Origin: Helicobacter pylori
GTDB lineage: Bacteria; Campylobacterota; Campylobacteria; Campylobacterales; Helicobacteraceae
NCBI RefSeq assembly: GCF_900120335.1
Contig: NZ_LT635477.1
Location: 434,001 to 498,000, forward strand
Length of the DNA: 64,000 bases
Direction: 5' to 3'
A program made the position numbers and the translations under genes. Each line of letters begins with the position of its first letter. The first letter of the stretch is position 1. The notes beneath the pieces are model-generated. The model did no database searches, had not been told where the DNA came from, and saw only the letters and a program-made list of their open reading frames with translations. This document shows positions 55,294 to 64,000 of the stretch, piece after piece.

Positions 55294-57354
55294 CTACTTC
55301 TTATGATACTCATTGATAAAATCCCCACACACTTTCATACTATATTTAAATCCTTTGGGGAGCTTGACATTATGCTTTTTAGCTAACATCTCAGCAAAGC
55401 TAATTTGTTTAGGCGTAGCGGGTCTATTTTCATCATTATTAGAGCTACTAGCCTTTTTGTTGTTTTTCTTAAAAAACTCATGCTCTTTAATGTATCGGTC
55501 TAAAAACGCCTTAGCCACTCTGTTGTCTTCTTTGTAGTTTTTAAACTCTTCGCTTAAATTTAATTGCAAATCTCTTAAAATATTTTCTATATAAGTGATT
55601 TGTCCTTCACTGCTAGGTTTTATCTCATCATCATTTCTTTCTAGCTTTTCAATCTTAGGGCATTTAGAATTTAAATTGCTGATAAAATCCACATAAGAGC
55701 TTTTATTTTCTACAATCTCATCTAGCATTTCTTCCATTTGTTTAGTATAGGTCAAATCAATAATGAATTGATAAGCATTTTCAAACACTTCTACCACTCT
55801 TTTACCCTTATGTGTAGGCGTAATAATGTGTTTTTTATCTTGGCTAATGCTGATATATTCTCTTTTTACAAGCGTAGGCAAATAGCTCGCATAAGTGCTA
55901 GGTCTGCCTATGCCTTTATTTTCTAAAAGCTTGACAAAATCTGCCTCTTTATAAGCACTTGGGGCATTTCTTTTAATGGTGGCTAAAACTAAGTCATTTA
56001 GACTTAACACATCATCAATTTTTAGATTAAATTGTGCGTTTTGTTCTTTTTCTTTATTGTCTTTATCATCATTACTTTCATCATTTTCTAGCTCTTTTTT
56101 AGAAAACATTGCTAAAAATCCAGCACTTTTTAAACCCTTTACAGAACATTTAAAATACTCGTTTTTGATTTTAAAGAGCAAATCTTGCTTGTCATAAATG
56201 GCATTCTTGCCTTGACTTTCAATAGTCCTTTCAAAAATGAGTTGATAGAGTTTTAAAGCGTCTTGATTAGTAATATTAGCATTATAGACTATGCTTTCTA
56301 AATCTTCAGTAGTATGGGGGTGTGTGATGCGAATTGCTTCATGGGCTTCTGCTTGGCTTTGCTTGCCAGCCTTGTATTCTCTTTTTAAATACAAGTCCTT
56401 ATAAATAGGTGCATAAAAGCTCTCTGTCTCATCTAAAAACTCCACGCTCAAACTTTCCGCATCTGTCCTAATGTAAGTAATCAGTCCAGCCTCAAAGAGA
56501 TTTTGAGCTAGTGATTGCACTTCGCTAATACTTAAACCAAGCATAGAACTTGCTTTTTCTAAAAGCGTAGAAGTGATAAAGGGCTTTTTAGGTTTAGTCT
56601 CTACAACAGAGTTTTTTAAATCCTTTAAAAGACAAGCTTTATTATCCTTTAAGCTCTCAAAGAGTTTTAAAGCCTCTTCTTTATCATTGAATTTAATCTC
56701 TTCGCCCTTTTCATCACAATGCTTGATAGTTACTTCTCTGTTAGCACTATCGTTAATCTTAGCTTGAATTTGATAGCTTACTTTCTCATTTTCAGGTAAA
56801 GCCTTAAATTTTTCAATCTCTCTGTCTCTATCTACAATGAGTTTTAAACAAGGGGTTTGCACTCGCCCAACACTACTACCTTTCATTTGTCCTAAAGCCT
56901 TACCTAAATAAGGGGATAGCGTAAAACCTAAGAGCATATCTGCAACTCGTCTTGCTAAAGCGCTTTGATACATTTGCTTATTGGTGTTTTCAAATAAAAG
57001 GGCGTTTTGTAAGCCCTTGTTAATCCCACTTGGTGTGATTTCAAAAAACTCCGCCCTATAAATAGAACTAGCTACATTTTTGATTTTTTGATAAAACATA
57101 TAGCCTATAGCATAGCCCTCTCTATCAGTGTCAGTGGCGATATAAACCTTTTTGTTTTTACACGCCTCTATCATCTCAAAAATATGTTTTTTCTTTTCTT
57201 GGTCATAATCAAAAGTCGGCTTAAAGCCATTACTTTCATCATAGCTTTTAAGTTGCATAAAATGCCCTATGGTAGCAAAGACCTTAGCTCCTGTGATTTC
57301 TCTAATCTTAGCTACCTTATTAGGACTTTCAATAATGATGACGCTGTTATTCAT
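55294..57354 (-). CDS. topA: Type IA DNA topoisomerase of the ICE
   Basis: A 686-residue enzyme with the TOPRIM domain (VIIIESPNKVAKI at the N-terminus, TDTDREG at 75-81) and catalytic tyrosine in LITYIRTDAE (Y294). SVGRVQTPCL and GIGRPSTYASYL are further family motifs. The zinc-finger tail of chromosomal TopA is absent; the C-terminal part is lysine-rich with a KQISFAEMLAKKHNVKLP segment. Topoisomerases of this type are regular parts of H. pylori ICEs. It follows virD4 in the same orientation. Confidence 0.92.
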   Translation of the reverse strand: MNNSVIIIESPNKVAKIREITGAKVFATIGHFMQLKSYDESNGFKPTFDYDQEKKKHIFEMIEACKNKKVYIATDTDREGYAIGYMFYQKIKNVASSIYRAEFFEITPSGINKGLQNALLFENTNKQMYQSALARRVADMLLGFTLSPYLGKALGQMKGSSVGRVQTPCLKLIVDRDREIEKFKALPENEKVSYQIQAKINDSANREVTIKHCDEKGEEIKFNDKEEALKLFESLKDNKACLLKDLKNSVVETKPKKPFITSTLLEKASSMLGLSISEVQSLAQNLFEAGLITYIRTDAESLSVEFLDETESFYAPIYKDLYLKREYKAGKQSQAEAHEAIRITHPHTTEDLESIVYNANITNQDALKLYQLIFERTIESQGKNAIYDKQDLLFKIKNEYFKCSVKGLKSAGFLAMFSKKELENDESNDDKDNKEKEQNAQFNLKIDDVLSLNDLVLATIKRNAPSAYKEADFVKLLENKGIGRPSTYASYLPTLVKREYISISQDKKHIITPTHKGKRVVEVFENAYQFIIDLTYTKQMEEMLDEIVENKSSYVDFISNLNSKCPKIEKLERNDDEIKPSSEGQITYIENILRDLQLNLSEEFKNYKEDNRVAKAFLDRYIKEHEFFKKNNKKASSSNNDENRPATPKQISFAEMLAKKHNVKLPKGFKYSMKVCGDFINEYHKK

Positions 57355-57374
57355 TTGATTGCTCCTTTAAAAAT

Positions 57375-57815
57375 TTAACTTTGGGTGCTTTGTGTAACTT
57401 CTTGTTCGCTTTCTTCATCGCCTTGTTGCATTTTCTTAAACAAGGCTCTTTTCTCTTCCATACTGATTTCACTCAGTGGCTTTTTTAAAATCTCATCAAT
57501 TTCATTGTGATTTCCTTGCTCTATATTTTCATTAGCATTTTCTAAGGTAATGGGACTTTCATTGTCTTTCTCGCTTTCTTTTAAGTTTGAATTTTCAAGC
57601 TCTTGTGGTGTAGTGGGATTATTCTCGTTAGTGTTTCTCTCATTGCTCTCATTCTCTACTTTTTCCCCCTTATTACTTGGTTCTAAGTCAGCTTTGTTTT
57701 GATTAGGGGTTGTTTCAATCTCTGTAGTGGGTTGTATAGGCTCTTCAACTCTTTGTCTCTCTACTTCTAAATCAATAGGCAAATTAGCTCTTTTTAAAAG
57801 CTCTTTATCTTTGAA
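57375..57815 (-). pseudogene. Detached C-terminal tail of VirD4
   Basis: The frame continues in phase after the virD4 TAG at 57818-57816: FKDKELLKRANLPIDLEVERQ and then a long Glu/Asn-rich tail ending VTQSTQS. A TTG at 57782 with no good ribosome site would give 135 residues. The junction ANY-stop-FKDKELLKRA fits the conserved ...YYxDxxFxxR end of coupling proteins, so it belongs to virD4 and not to a separate gene. Confidence 0.72.
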
Positions 57816-59618
57816 CTAATAATTAGCTTTGAGTTTTAAGGGGGTAGCTTTAGCCCCTGTAACAATAACAATGACTTCATCTGAATTGATATTCATAATA
57901 TCTTGGGCTGTAAGTAAGTTTCTACCCTCATGGCTATAAGAAGAGCTACCTCCAAAGACCAATTGACCTTTTTCGGTAGAATAATTTTTAGATTGTCTTG
58001 TAAATTCGCCCACTTCCTTAGAGACAATCTCAGCATCTTCAGCACTATTCATCTTAAAGACAATGTTATAATGCACCACGCCTTTTAAGATTTTCAAATC
58101 ATCATCGCTATAGTATTTTCTAATCATCGCATAATCTTGCGTGATGAATAAGGGGACAACATTATAAGAGCGACAAAGTGCTGGCATTTCTAACAAGAAA
58201 GGCAACTTACCAAATCTAACAAATTCATCAGCAATGATAAAAATACGCTCTTCAGGTTTAGAGCTTTCTTTGACCATAAGGTTTTTAGCAATACTCTCTA
58301 AAAAGGCTCTTATTAAAGAAGAAAGTGTGCCTATATCAATTTGAGCGATTACAATGTAAATACTGATATTGCCCGTTCTTAATTCTTCATAATCAAAGCT
58401 CATTTTAGAAGTAGCTTCACGCACTTTTGGGTCTTTATAGACATACATAAAACGCTTAAAAGAAGACATAATGCTCCCAAATTCATCATCAGGAGTGTTT
58501 GCCCAACTCCTAGCATCTGTCCTTATAATCTCATCTAACGCCCCTTTTGTTCCATAAGGGGGTTCAGGTTCTCTTGGGTCATAGTTTTTTTCATCATTCA
58601 TATCTATGTATTTTTGGTCAGCCACTTGATTTAAAAAGAGTTTTAAAACATTAGCTTGGGGATTTTTCATGGGGGCGTTAGTTTGTGGGTCTAAGATAAC
58701 TTCGCCTGTCTTTTTATCGTGTTGGTAAAGTTGCTTGTAATAAGGGCTTTTAGGGTGTATTAAGGGGGCATAATCATTAGCTGGTGCGATAGAGACATCA
58801 TAAAAAGAGCTATGCCCTTTGGTTACTACTTGAAAAAGAGCAAAAAAGACAAAAAGCTCTTTAGCTTTAGATACCCAATGGTCTTCTTCATCTACAAAAA
58901 TACCATCGCCTACTGCTTTAACATGCCTTAATTGCTCCGCAAAGGTCATCTTTTCAACAATCCTTTTATCAAAAGGATTGAAATAGCAAGTGTTATCATC
59001 ACCATAAGGATTAAAAATTAAAATTCTATTGTTTAAGAATTTTTGTCTATAACCTGCGGTCTTATCTCTTAGTTCGCCTTTAATATCAGTGATAATACAG
59101 CTATTAGGCAAAGTCAATAAATTTGGCAAAGCCACACATGCAGTTTTTCCAGCACCAGGGGGTGCAACAATCATCGCTCCTAAGGGCTTGTCATAGCACA
59201 CATTTCTAAGCTTTGGAAAACCAAATTTACCTAGAATAAAGCCATTATCAAATTGCACCCCTAATCTATGCACCACTTTACAAAAGCCCTCTTTGCTAAA
59301 AATTTTAAAGCATTCTATATCTTTAACATTAGCCCATCTCGCATAGCCATGCGAAGTTTCTGTGGTTTTTGGGAAATTGATATAAATCGTAGCCACAAAG
59401 GGCATTAAAGAGATTAGCATAGTAAGATAGACTTCAAATTTTAAATCAAAGATGCTTGCCCCATGATAAAGCCCTACAAACACGCTTTGAGAAAAGAAAT
59501 AAGCCTGTCTCAACGACTTTAAGGCATCAAAAGTGTAATAATTTGCCAAGATAAAAAATAAGGGGATAAGTAAAATGCTAAAAAGCACGCAAAAAGCCTT
59601 CACAAATTGCATTTTCAT
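57816..59618 (-). CDS. virD4: Type IV coupling protein VirD4, cut short by TAG
   Basis: 600 residues. Two N-terminal membrane helices (residues 8-28 and 60-80), Walker A VAPPGAGKT (151-159), and Walker B with IFIIADEFVRFGKLPFLLEMPALCRSYN form the hexameric ATPase core, which links the relaxosome to the channel. The last residues are ATPLKLKANY, then TAG. A tail of about 146 residues follows in frame, so the intact protein would be about 747. The ATPase domain is complete, but the tail that may bind substrates is lost. ATGA overlap with the small gene upstream. Confidence 0.9.
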   Translation of the reverse strand: MKMQFVKAFCVLFSILLIPLFFILANYYTFDALKSLRQAYFFSQSVFVGLYHGASIFDLKFEVYLTMLISLMPFVATIYINFPKTTETSHGYARWANVKDIECFKIFSKEGFCKVVHRLGVQFDNGFILGKFGFPKLRNVCYDKPLGAMIVAPPGAGKTACVALPNLLTLPNSCIITDIKGELRDKTAGYRQKFLNNRILIFNPYGDDNTCYFNPFDKRIVEKMTFAEQLRHVKAVGDGIFVDEEDHWVSKAKELFVFFALFQVVTKGHSSFYDVSIAPANDYAPLIHPKSPYYKQLYQHDKKTGEVILDPQTNAPMKNPQANVLKLFLNQVADQKYIDMNDEKNYDPREPEPPYGTKGALDEIIRTDARSWANTPDDEFGSIMSSFKRFMYVYKDPKVREATSKMSFDYEELRTGNISIYIVIAQIDIGTLSSLIRAFLESIAKNLMVKESSKPEERIFIIADEFVRFGKLPFLLEMPALCRSYNVVPLFITQDYAMIRKYYSDDDLKILKGVVHYNIVFKMNSAEDAEIVSKEVGEFTRQSKNYSTEKGQLVFGGSSSYSHEGRNLLTAQDIMNINSDEVIVIVTGAKATPLKLKANY

Positions 59619-59824
59619 GCGTTGTCCTTTTTTGGCTCAGTAGTAGATTGTTTTTCATTAAGAGCGTTGAGAATTTTTGAAATGGCGTTAAATTCTGTTT
59701 GGCTTTTTTGTTCTTTGTAAATTTGAAGTAATAATTCCAAAGAGATTTTTTTACACTCTTCTACATTTTTATTAAGTGTATCCATAACCTTAAAAATCTC
59801 TTCTAAGAATGCTAAATTCTGCAA
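59615..59824 (-). CDS. Small ICE protein between virB11 and virD4
   Basis: 69 residues, helical and charged (NKNVEECKKISLELLLQIYKEQK), with no signal peptide or motif. It overlaps virB11 by 13 bp and virD4 by 4 bp, which argues strongly for translation. Function unknown. Confidence 0.62.
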   Translation of the reverse strand: MQNLAFLEEIFKVMDTLNKNVEECKKISLELLLQIYKEQKSQTEFNAISKILNALNEKQSTTEPKKDNA

Positions 59825-60696
59825 ATAAAAGGGTTTGTTATATCCACACTGCTTTTAAAGAATTTTTTTGCTACATTGACATCTAAACCACTTTTATTCA
59901 TTTGTAAATTTAAAGCAATCGCCTCTATAACCCCATGCACACTATCTGCATGTAAAGTAGAAACCATGCCTTTATGCCCAGTGTTTCCAAATCTTAAAAA
60001 GAGCATGGAATTTCGTGTGTCAATCTCGCCTACCATAAGCCTATCAGGAGACATTCTCATTGCCATATTCAAGGCGTTTTCATAGGTAAATTTAGAGCTT
60101 TCAGTTTTATCCACTAACAAGGATTTATGATTTTCAAACGCTCTTAAATCTAATTCTTCGCTATCTTCAACACTTACTATTCGTGTGTGTTTGGGGATAA
60201 ACTCAATTAGAGCGTTTAAAAAACTCGTTTTTCCACTGCCTGTGCCTCCACTAATGAGTAAGTTTTTGCCCTCAATCATTAAGTTTTGTAAATACTCATA
60301 ATCGTATTGACAGATACTAGAAAGCTTGAAAGCTTTTAAATCAAACTTTTTATCACTTGGCACTCTAATATTCAAACTCAATTCATTATCCGCACTAATA
60401 GCAAAGTGGTTCATGCTCACTCTGTATCTAGAAGTAGGAATGGAAGTATTAAGGGTGGGGTAATTAGCATTAAAAAACAAATCTCTAAAACTCGCTAATT
60501 GTTCCCCAAACCCCAGAATAAAGGCTTTGTCTAAATTTTCATCAAAGACTTTTTCTCTTACTCCATTAAGCTTATAGAGCCAAATTTCTTTTTCTTTATT
60601 CATAATTAGCTCTGTAATACCGCTATCTAAATAAGGCAATAGCCTTAAAATAGCGTTTCTTAAAGCCCTATAATCTTTGAGTTTGTCTAAGTCCAT
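59812..60696 (-). CDS. virB11: Type IV secretion ATPase VirB11
   Basis: A 294-residue traffic ATPase, slightly shorter than the 330 of HP0525. Walker A GGTGSGKT is at 150-157, the Asp box is IVSVEDSEELDL, Walker B is MRMSPDRLMVGEIDTRNS and the His box is GHKGMVSTLHADS. It powers pilus assembly and substrate transfer at the inner membrane. The start lies 4 bp after the stop of the small upstream gene. Confidence 0.94.
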   Translation of the reverse strand: MDLDKLKDYRALRNAILRLLPYLDSGITELIMNKEKEIWLYKLNGVREKVFDENLDKAFILGFGEQLASFRDLFFNANYPTLNTSIPTSRYRVSMNHFAISADNELSLNIRVPSDKKFDLKAFKLSSICQYDYEYLQNLMIEGKNLLISGGTGSGKTSFLNALIEFIPKHTRIVSVEDSEELDLRAFENHKSLLVDKTESSKFTYENALNMAMRMSPDRLMVGEIDTRNSMLFLRFGNTGHKGMVSTLHADSVHGVIEAIALNLQMNKSGLDVNVAKKFFKSSVDITNPFICRI

Positions 60697-60700
60697 AGAA

Positions 60701-60979
60701 TTACTTTCTTTTTAATTCTTCAATATTGTTACTAAGCGTTTCAATCTTGTTATCCAAGTGCTTAATGCGTCTTTCAAACTCTCTTTGCAAGCTTTCACGC
60801 TTATTGATAGCCTTATCTAACTCATTAGTGCGTCGAACAATTAAATTGGCGTTGTTTTTTAATTCCTTAGCTTTTTGAATATTATTCAATGGCATTTTTT
60901 CTACTTCCTTTGGCTCTTGGTTTTGATTATTGGAGTTAATTTCTAACTCGTTTTCTTGCATGATTTCATCTAACATCAT
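60701..60979 (-). CDS. Small coiled-coil ICE protein upstream of virB11
   Basis: 92 residues. The N-terminal third is acidic and Asn/Gln-rich. The rest is a regular coiled coil (RRTNELDKAINKRESLQREFERRIKHLDNK, in part) to a basic end EELKRK. No membrane helix. Position between the OMP-like gene and virB11, within 4-13 bp of both, suggests a secretion-system component or chaperone. Confidence 0.58.
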   Translation of the reverse strand: MMLDEIMQENELEINSNNQNQEPKEVEKMPLNNIQKAKELKNNANLIVRRTNELDKAINKRESLQREFERRIKHLDNKIETLSNNIEELKRK

Positions 60980-60992
60980 TGGCTCCTTAAAA

Positions 60993-61955
60993 TTAAAATA
61001 AATAAGCGTAGTTGAACGCTATGTAGCTAGAATTAGTCGCTTTGGTAAGAAAATTAGAAAACAAGACCTCGCCCTTAAAATTCCCGTTTTGAACGACAAT
61101 TTTGCTAGGCACAACTGACTGATAGTTAATTGCTCCTCCAAAGCGATAATTCACTTCAAATTGATGATGGTTTAAGTAATAATGTAGTCCAATAGTGGGA
61201 TAAAAACCATGATTAAAAATATCTTTAGGTTTATTAGTGATAAACTCACTATGGCTGGTTTTTATGGGGTCTATTTTTGCAAAATAATATTGCATACGCC
61301 AGCCAAAGCCCACACTTAATCCTAGTGTATGGCGGTTCTTTTTAATGACATTTAAAAAATCAAACAAATACTTCACATCTATGCCAAAATTTAAAGGCGT
61401 GTAATTAGCGCTAACTTTAGATTTGTAAATTTTTATGTCTGTGCTTACATCACTAGGTGTGCCTCCATACAAATGGCTTGAGATTTTAATCCCATGCCTT
61501 TTACTAGCTCCAAAATAATGTTGATAACCTATTAATAGTCCCATATTAAAATTAGCGTTTTTAGAAGTCTTGCTATAAGTGAGTAAATCATCTGTAGTAT
61601 TAGAAATAAAGCTTAAACTTTGTTTTAAACTTGTGTCTGTAATAGCAATTTCTGAGCCTAAGAAAAAGCCATTTTTAGTTTGCATAGCTACTAGGTGTTT
61701 TTGAGACTTTTTTTGCTCTTTAACTTCTCTTTTAACTTGACTTTGTAACAACTCAGCACTTTGTAAAGGAGCTGATTGTTGCTTTTTAAGGGTATTTTGT
61801 GGAGCAATTTTTTGCTCCATTTTGTGTTCTAATTTTTGTTCTTGAGAAATGTCTTCTTGTTTATTTTCATCAGGCATAATGGCTAAAAAGCCCTCATTAG
61901 CTTGCAAATAACCAAGAGTAGTTAAAAACAAGGCTTTCTTTAAATTAGTGTTCAT
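60993..61955 (-). CDS. ICE-encoded outer-membrane beta-barrel protein
   Basis: 320 residues. A signal-like N-terminus (KKALFLTTLGYLQANE) is followed by a Gln/Lys-rich linker (about 30-90). An alternating-strand region follows (GFFLGSEIAI; FNMGLLIGYQHYFGASKRHG; LGLSVGFGWRMQYYF), ending NSSYIAFNYAYLF with a terminal Phe, like the H. pylori Hop/Hor proteins. It may be a surface part of the element's secretion system or mating-pair contact. It lies 12 bp after the large gene upstream. Confidence 0.66.
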   Translation of the reverse strand: MNTNLKKALFLTTLGYLQANEGFLAIMPDENKQEDISQEQKLEHKMEQKIAPQNTLKKQQSAPLQSAELLQSQVKREVKEQKKSQKHLVAMQTKNGFFLGSEIAITDTSLKQSLSFISNTTDDLLTYSKTSKNANFNMGLLIGYQHYFGASKRHGIKISSHLYGGTPSDVSTDIKIYKSKVSANYTPLNFGIDVKYLFDFLNVIKKNRHTLGLSVGFGWRMQYYFAKIDPIKTSHSEFITNKPKDIFNHGFYPTIGLHYYLNHHQFEVNYRFGGAINYQSVVPSKIVVQNGNFKGEVLFSNFLTKATNSSYIAFNYAYLF

Positions 61956-61967
61956 TTTTTTCCTTTC

Positions 61968-64000
61968 TTAATTGTTTGGGACAACCCAATTGTTGTGCGA
62001 AGCACATGAGTAATTAGCATTAGGCGTCTGTGCCCATGAGCAATATTTACCCTTAGTGCTAGATTTCCAAGCATTTCCAGGGCTAAAGTTATAACTCATA
62101 CAAAGATTGCCATTCCCATTAGGGCGATAATAAGTCGCTTGCCAATTGGTAAATTCTTGTGTGTTAATGAGTTGTTTAACACCATTATTGAGATTAAGCT
62201 TTTGGCTTAATACAGTGAGTTCAAAATTTTTGCGATACTCATCGCTTAAATTAGGGGTATTCACATAGATAGTGGATGGAAAGCGTTTGAGTGTTTTTTG
62301 AGCTTGTGAGACATAGTAATACTTATAGGTGTCATACACAGCATCACTATCGCCCTCATTTCTAGGGCGGATATATCCAATCGTAGTGCCTTGATTGACA
62401 GTCTGATATCGTGTAACCCACTTAGCTAGGGTGCGTAAATTACCTTGAGAATAGCCTGTATAGCTGTGTGTTTTAGTCCAAGACCCCCATCCATCATTAC
62501 AATAAGAAGTGGTTATCCATTGACTGCTATTTAAAGACATTTCTTGAATTTCAAAAGTGGTATATTGTGGCAAATCATAATTTGAGCCACTAATAGTGTC
62601 TAAATCGCCTACATCTTCGCCTTTAACGCTACTTTCTACATTGATTTTGATATAAGGTTGGATAATTTTAGGCACTTTACCCATATCAGAAGTGTAATCA
62701 CAGCCTGTTACATTGTAGTATTGGTTAGACACCGTATCAAAGATACGAATTTGAGTGGGGCGATAAGCCTCTAATTTAGCGTTATCAAACTGCCATTTAC
62801 CGCACGCATAAGTTTGGTAGCTAAATTTTAAAGGACTAACCACATCATGACTGATAAAGACTTTTTCTTTAGTAATGGGGTTAATATAGTATTGATTAAT
62901 CACTCTTTGAACAGTGCGAGTGCTTGGGTTATTATCGTATTTAACTAATTGTTCTTGCACATTTGCAAAATCAGTGCAAGGTTTAGCTACATGGATTAAG
63001 TTATCAAGCCCACGAAATAAAATTTCTGTTTGAAAAAAACTTGCCATGCCACTTCCATAGCCTTTATTAGTGGTGGTATCTAGCTTGCATTTATTGGCAT
63101 CTTCATACATAGGAAATTCAAATTGCTCCCCATATAAATCCACACAACCCCCAATGTTAATACTTTTGTTTTCTCTGTTGATAAAATAAAATTGTGTTTG
63201 CTTAATGGCTTTCATATTTTCAAAGTCATAGTTGTATTGACAGACATTGTCATTTCTAAAAGCTTGCATTTTAAAGCAAGAGCCATTTCTATCCACAATG
63301 TCTATATTCATCGTATTGCCATTTCTAATAGGAGCGGTGCAAAATTCATTGGTATAATGGCTATCTGCACTAGCAGTGCCTCCATTAGCACTATTACTCC
63401 CATTAGCTCCGCTTGTGCCATTAATTCCATTAGCACCACTACCATTTTGAAGTCCGGGGGAATAAGGGAAAGGAATAAAGCCCCCTCCCATGCCTCCTAT
63501 ACCTCCGCCTCCATTCATAAAGTGGGTATAGCCACTATTAGAACTCCCACTAGAGCCATTTCCACTCCCAGCAATTGGGGGGAATGGGTTATAGCCTACG
63601 CCTTGATAACCACTTGTGCCATTAGCTCCATTTGCTCCACTACTTCCATTTTCCCCTTTAGCCCCATTATTACCAGAAGTGCCATTTACTCCATTTGCAC
63701 TTGTGCCATTAGAGCCAGCGTTATTGCTTGTGTCTCCATAACCACTTGCATATCCCATGCCACTTGCCCCACTCCCACTAAAACCTTTGCCATTTTTACT
63801 AGAGACATACGCACTTTTACTCACCCCTATGGCATTAGACATCTCACTATCGTTTTCACCGCCTAAGACAATCCTTGTGCCTTTTTTAAGAACCAGTTTG
63901 CTTTTAATTTCTTTAATGGCGTTTGGGGGGCTTTGTAAGGTCTTATAATCATTGCCCTTTTTAATATGAGTTACACTAATAGAAAGATTAGCTCTGTTTT
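61968..64000 (-). CDS. Gly/Asn/Ser-repeat, cysteine-rich ICE surface protein (5' end beyond the window)
   Basis: The frame is open to the window edge. An ATG at 63842 would give 624 residues, but 52 more coding-like codons precede it (KEIKSKLVLKKGTRIVLGGE), so it is probably internal. Residues about 20-165 from that ATG are low-complexity with repeats such as NGTSGANGANG, resembling collagen-like linkers. The C-terminal 450 residues have about 12 cysteines and many Trp and Tyr (WGSWTKTHSYTGY; YCSWAQTPNANYSC). It is probably exported and disulphide-bonded; family not recognised. Confidence 0.62.
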   Translation of the reverse strand, partial: NRANLSISVTHIKKGNDYKTLQSPPNAIKEIKSKLVLKKGTRIVLGGENDSEMSNAIGVSKSAYVSSKNGKGFSGSGASGMGYASGYGDTSNNAGSNGTSANGVNGTSGNNGAKGENGSSGANGANGTSGYQGVGYNPFPPIAGSGNGSSGSSNSGYTHFMNGGGGIGGMGGGFIPFPYSPGLQNGSGANGINGTSGANGSNSANGGTASADSHYTNEFCTAPIRNGNTMNIDIVDRNGSCFKMQAFRNDNVCQYNYDFENMKAIKQTQFYFINRENKSINIGGCVDLYGEQFEFPMYEDANKCKLDTTTNKGYGSGMASFFQTEILFRGLDNLIHVAKPCTDFANVQEQLVKYDNNPSTRTVQRVINQYYINPITKEKVFISHDVVSPLKFSYQTYACGKWQFDNAKLEAYRPTQIRIFDTVSNQYYNVTGCDYTSDMGKVPKIIQPYIKINVESSVKGEDVGDLDTISGSNYDLPQYTTFEIQEMSLNSSQWITTSYCNDGWGSWTKTHSYTGYSQGNLRTLAKWVTRYQTVNQGTTIGYIRPRNEGDSDAVYDTYKYYYVSQAQKTLKRFPSTIYVNTPNLSDEYRKNFELTVLSQKLNLNNGVKQLINTQEFTNWQATYYRPNGNGNLCMSYNFSPGNAWKSSTKGKYCSWAQTPNANYSCASHNNWVVPNN

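Larger units (their letters stand above)
35899..64000 (+). mobile_element. Left part of an integrative conjugative element (ICEHptfs / TnPZ plasticity-zone type)
   Basis: From the AAGAATG at 35899 to the window end the content changes to lower-GC, element-type genes: relaxase, XerT, ArdC-like, TOPRIM primase-like, VirB5-like, VirB6, ParA, TopA, VirD4, VirB11 and defence genes. This set and the AAGAATG target are established features of H. pylori ICEHptfs3/tfs4 elements, formerly plasticity zones. VirB2-4 and VirB8-10 and the right end are not in the window, so the exact tfs type cannot be fixed. Confidence 0.92.

Noticed and set aside
63192-63866. Plus-strand frame of 224 codons at the window end
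   Set aside because: A Thr/Ser/Ile-rich antisense reading of the Gly/Asn repeat gene; the minus-strand frame is longer, open to the edge and has export-type features.

Overview
This 64 kb window is Helicobacter pylori chromosome. The AT-rich sequence, the outer-membrane proteins of the Hop/Hor kind ending in an aromatic residue, the modABC-gltX-hop block and the type I restriction operon are all typical of this species, and most genes of the first 35 kb could be matched from memory to loci HP1019-HP1010 and HP0462-HP0481 of strain 26695. The junction of these two blocks (ppk followed by hsdS) differs from 26695.

Region 1 (1-10.4 kb, all minus strand) is housekeeping: the end of htrA, an amino-acid permease, pgsA, a membrane protein, an enoyl-reductase-like dehydrogenase, dapA, an M16 protease, pyrD and ppk. 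Many of these overlap by 4 bp and are probably co-transcribed. Region 2 (10.4-17 kb) holds tRNA-Pro(GGG), a candidate type I toxin-antitoxin locus (an 18-residue hydrophobic peptide with an antisense promoter) and a type I restriction-modification operon hsdR-hsdM-hsdS. hsdR carries an 11-base G/C tract, a phase-variation switch that is in frame here. Region 3 (17-25.1 kb) holds a Maf-like motility protein, a TerB-like protein, small unknowns, an HdrB-like protein, pepF and a KefB-type antiporter. Region 4 (25.4-35.5 kb) holds horE, the molybdate transporter modABC, gltX, hopJ, a DNA adenine methyltransferase broken by a stop codon, a heptosyltransferase-like gene and typA.

Region 5 (about 35.9 kb to the end of the window) is the left part of an integrative conjugative element of the ICEHptfs/TnPZ family. 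It sits in a second methyltransferase gene, at the AAGAATG motif known as the target of these elements. From the left end it carries: a 15-copy array of a GTTCTTA motif repeated every 22 bp; a probable origin of transfer (imperfect inverted repeat, TATCCTG/C nick-site match, 14-bp inverted repeat); a VirD2/MOBP relaxase; the XerT recombinase, interrupted by an in-frame TGA; a small defence block (an AbiEii nucleotidyltransferase pair plus a HEPN Abi-like protein next to a compact structured RNA); a secreted protein with an internal duplication; and a long leftward transfer operon (ArdC-like protein, an acidic protein, TOPRIM primase-like protein, VirB6, VirB5-like). It then carries a rightward partition operon (ParA, ribbon-helix-helix protein), a second AbiEii pair, and a leftward block with TopA, VirD4, VirB11 and surface or secretion proteins running off the window.

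The most interesting observations concern how these ICE parts fit together. Six ICE proteins that would be useful in a recipient cell (relaxase, ArdC-like, primase-like, an acidic protein sharing a C-terminal module with the relaxase, and both AbiEii proteins) end in short arginine-rich tails that could be type IV secretion signals. The inverted repeat beside the nick site recurs twice at 51.6-51.7 kb, upstream of the transfer operon. The element also appears damaged: xerT and virD4 have nonsense codons, and the virB5-like gene and the acidic-protein gene appear frameshifted. In this copy it may be unable to excise or transfer unless another ICE supplies these functions, or some of these may be sequence errors.
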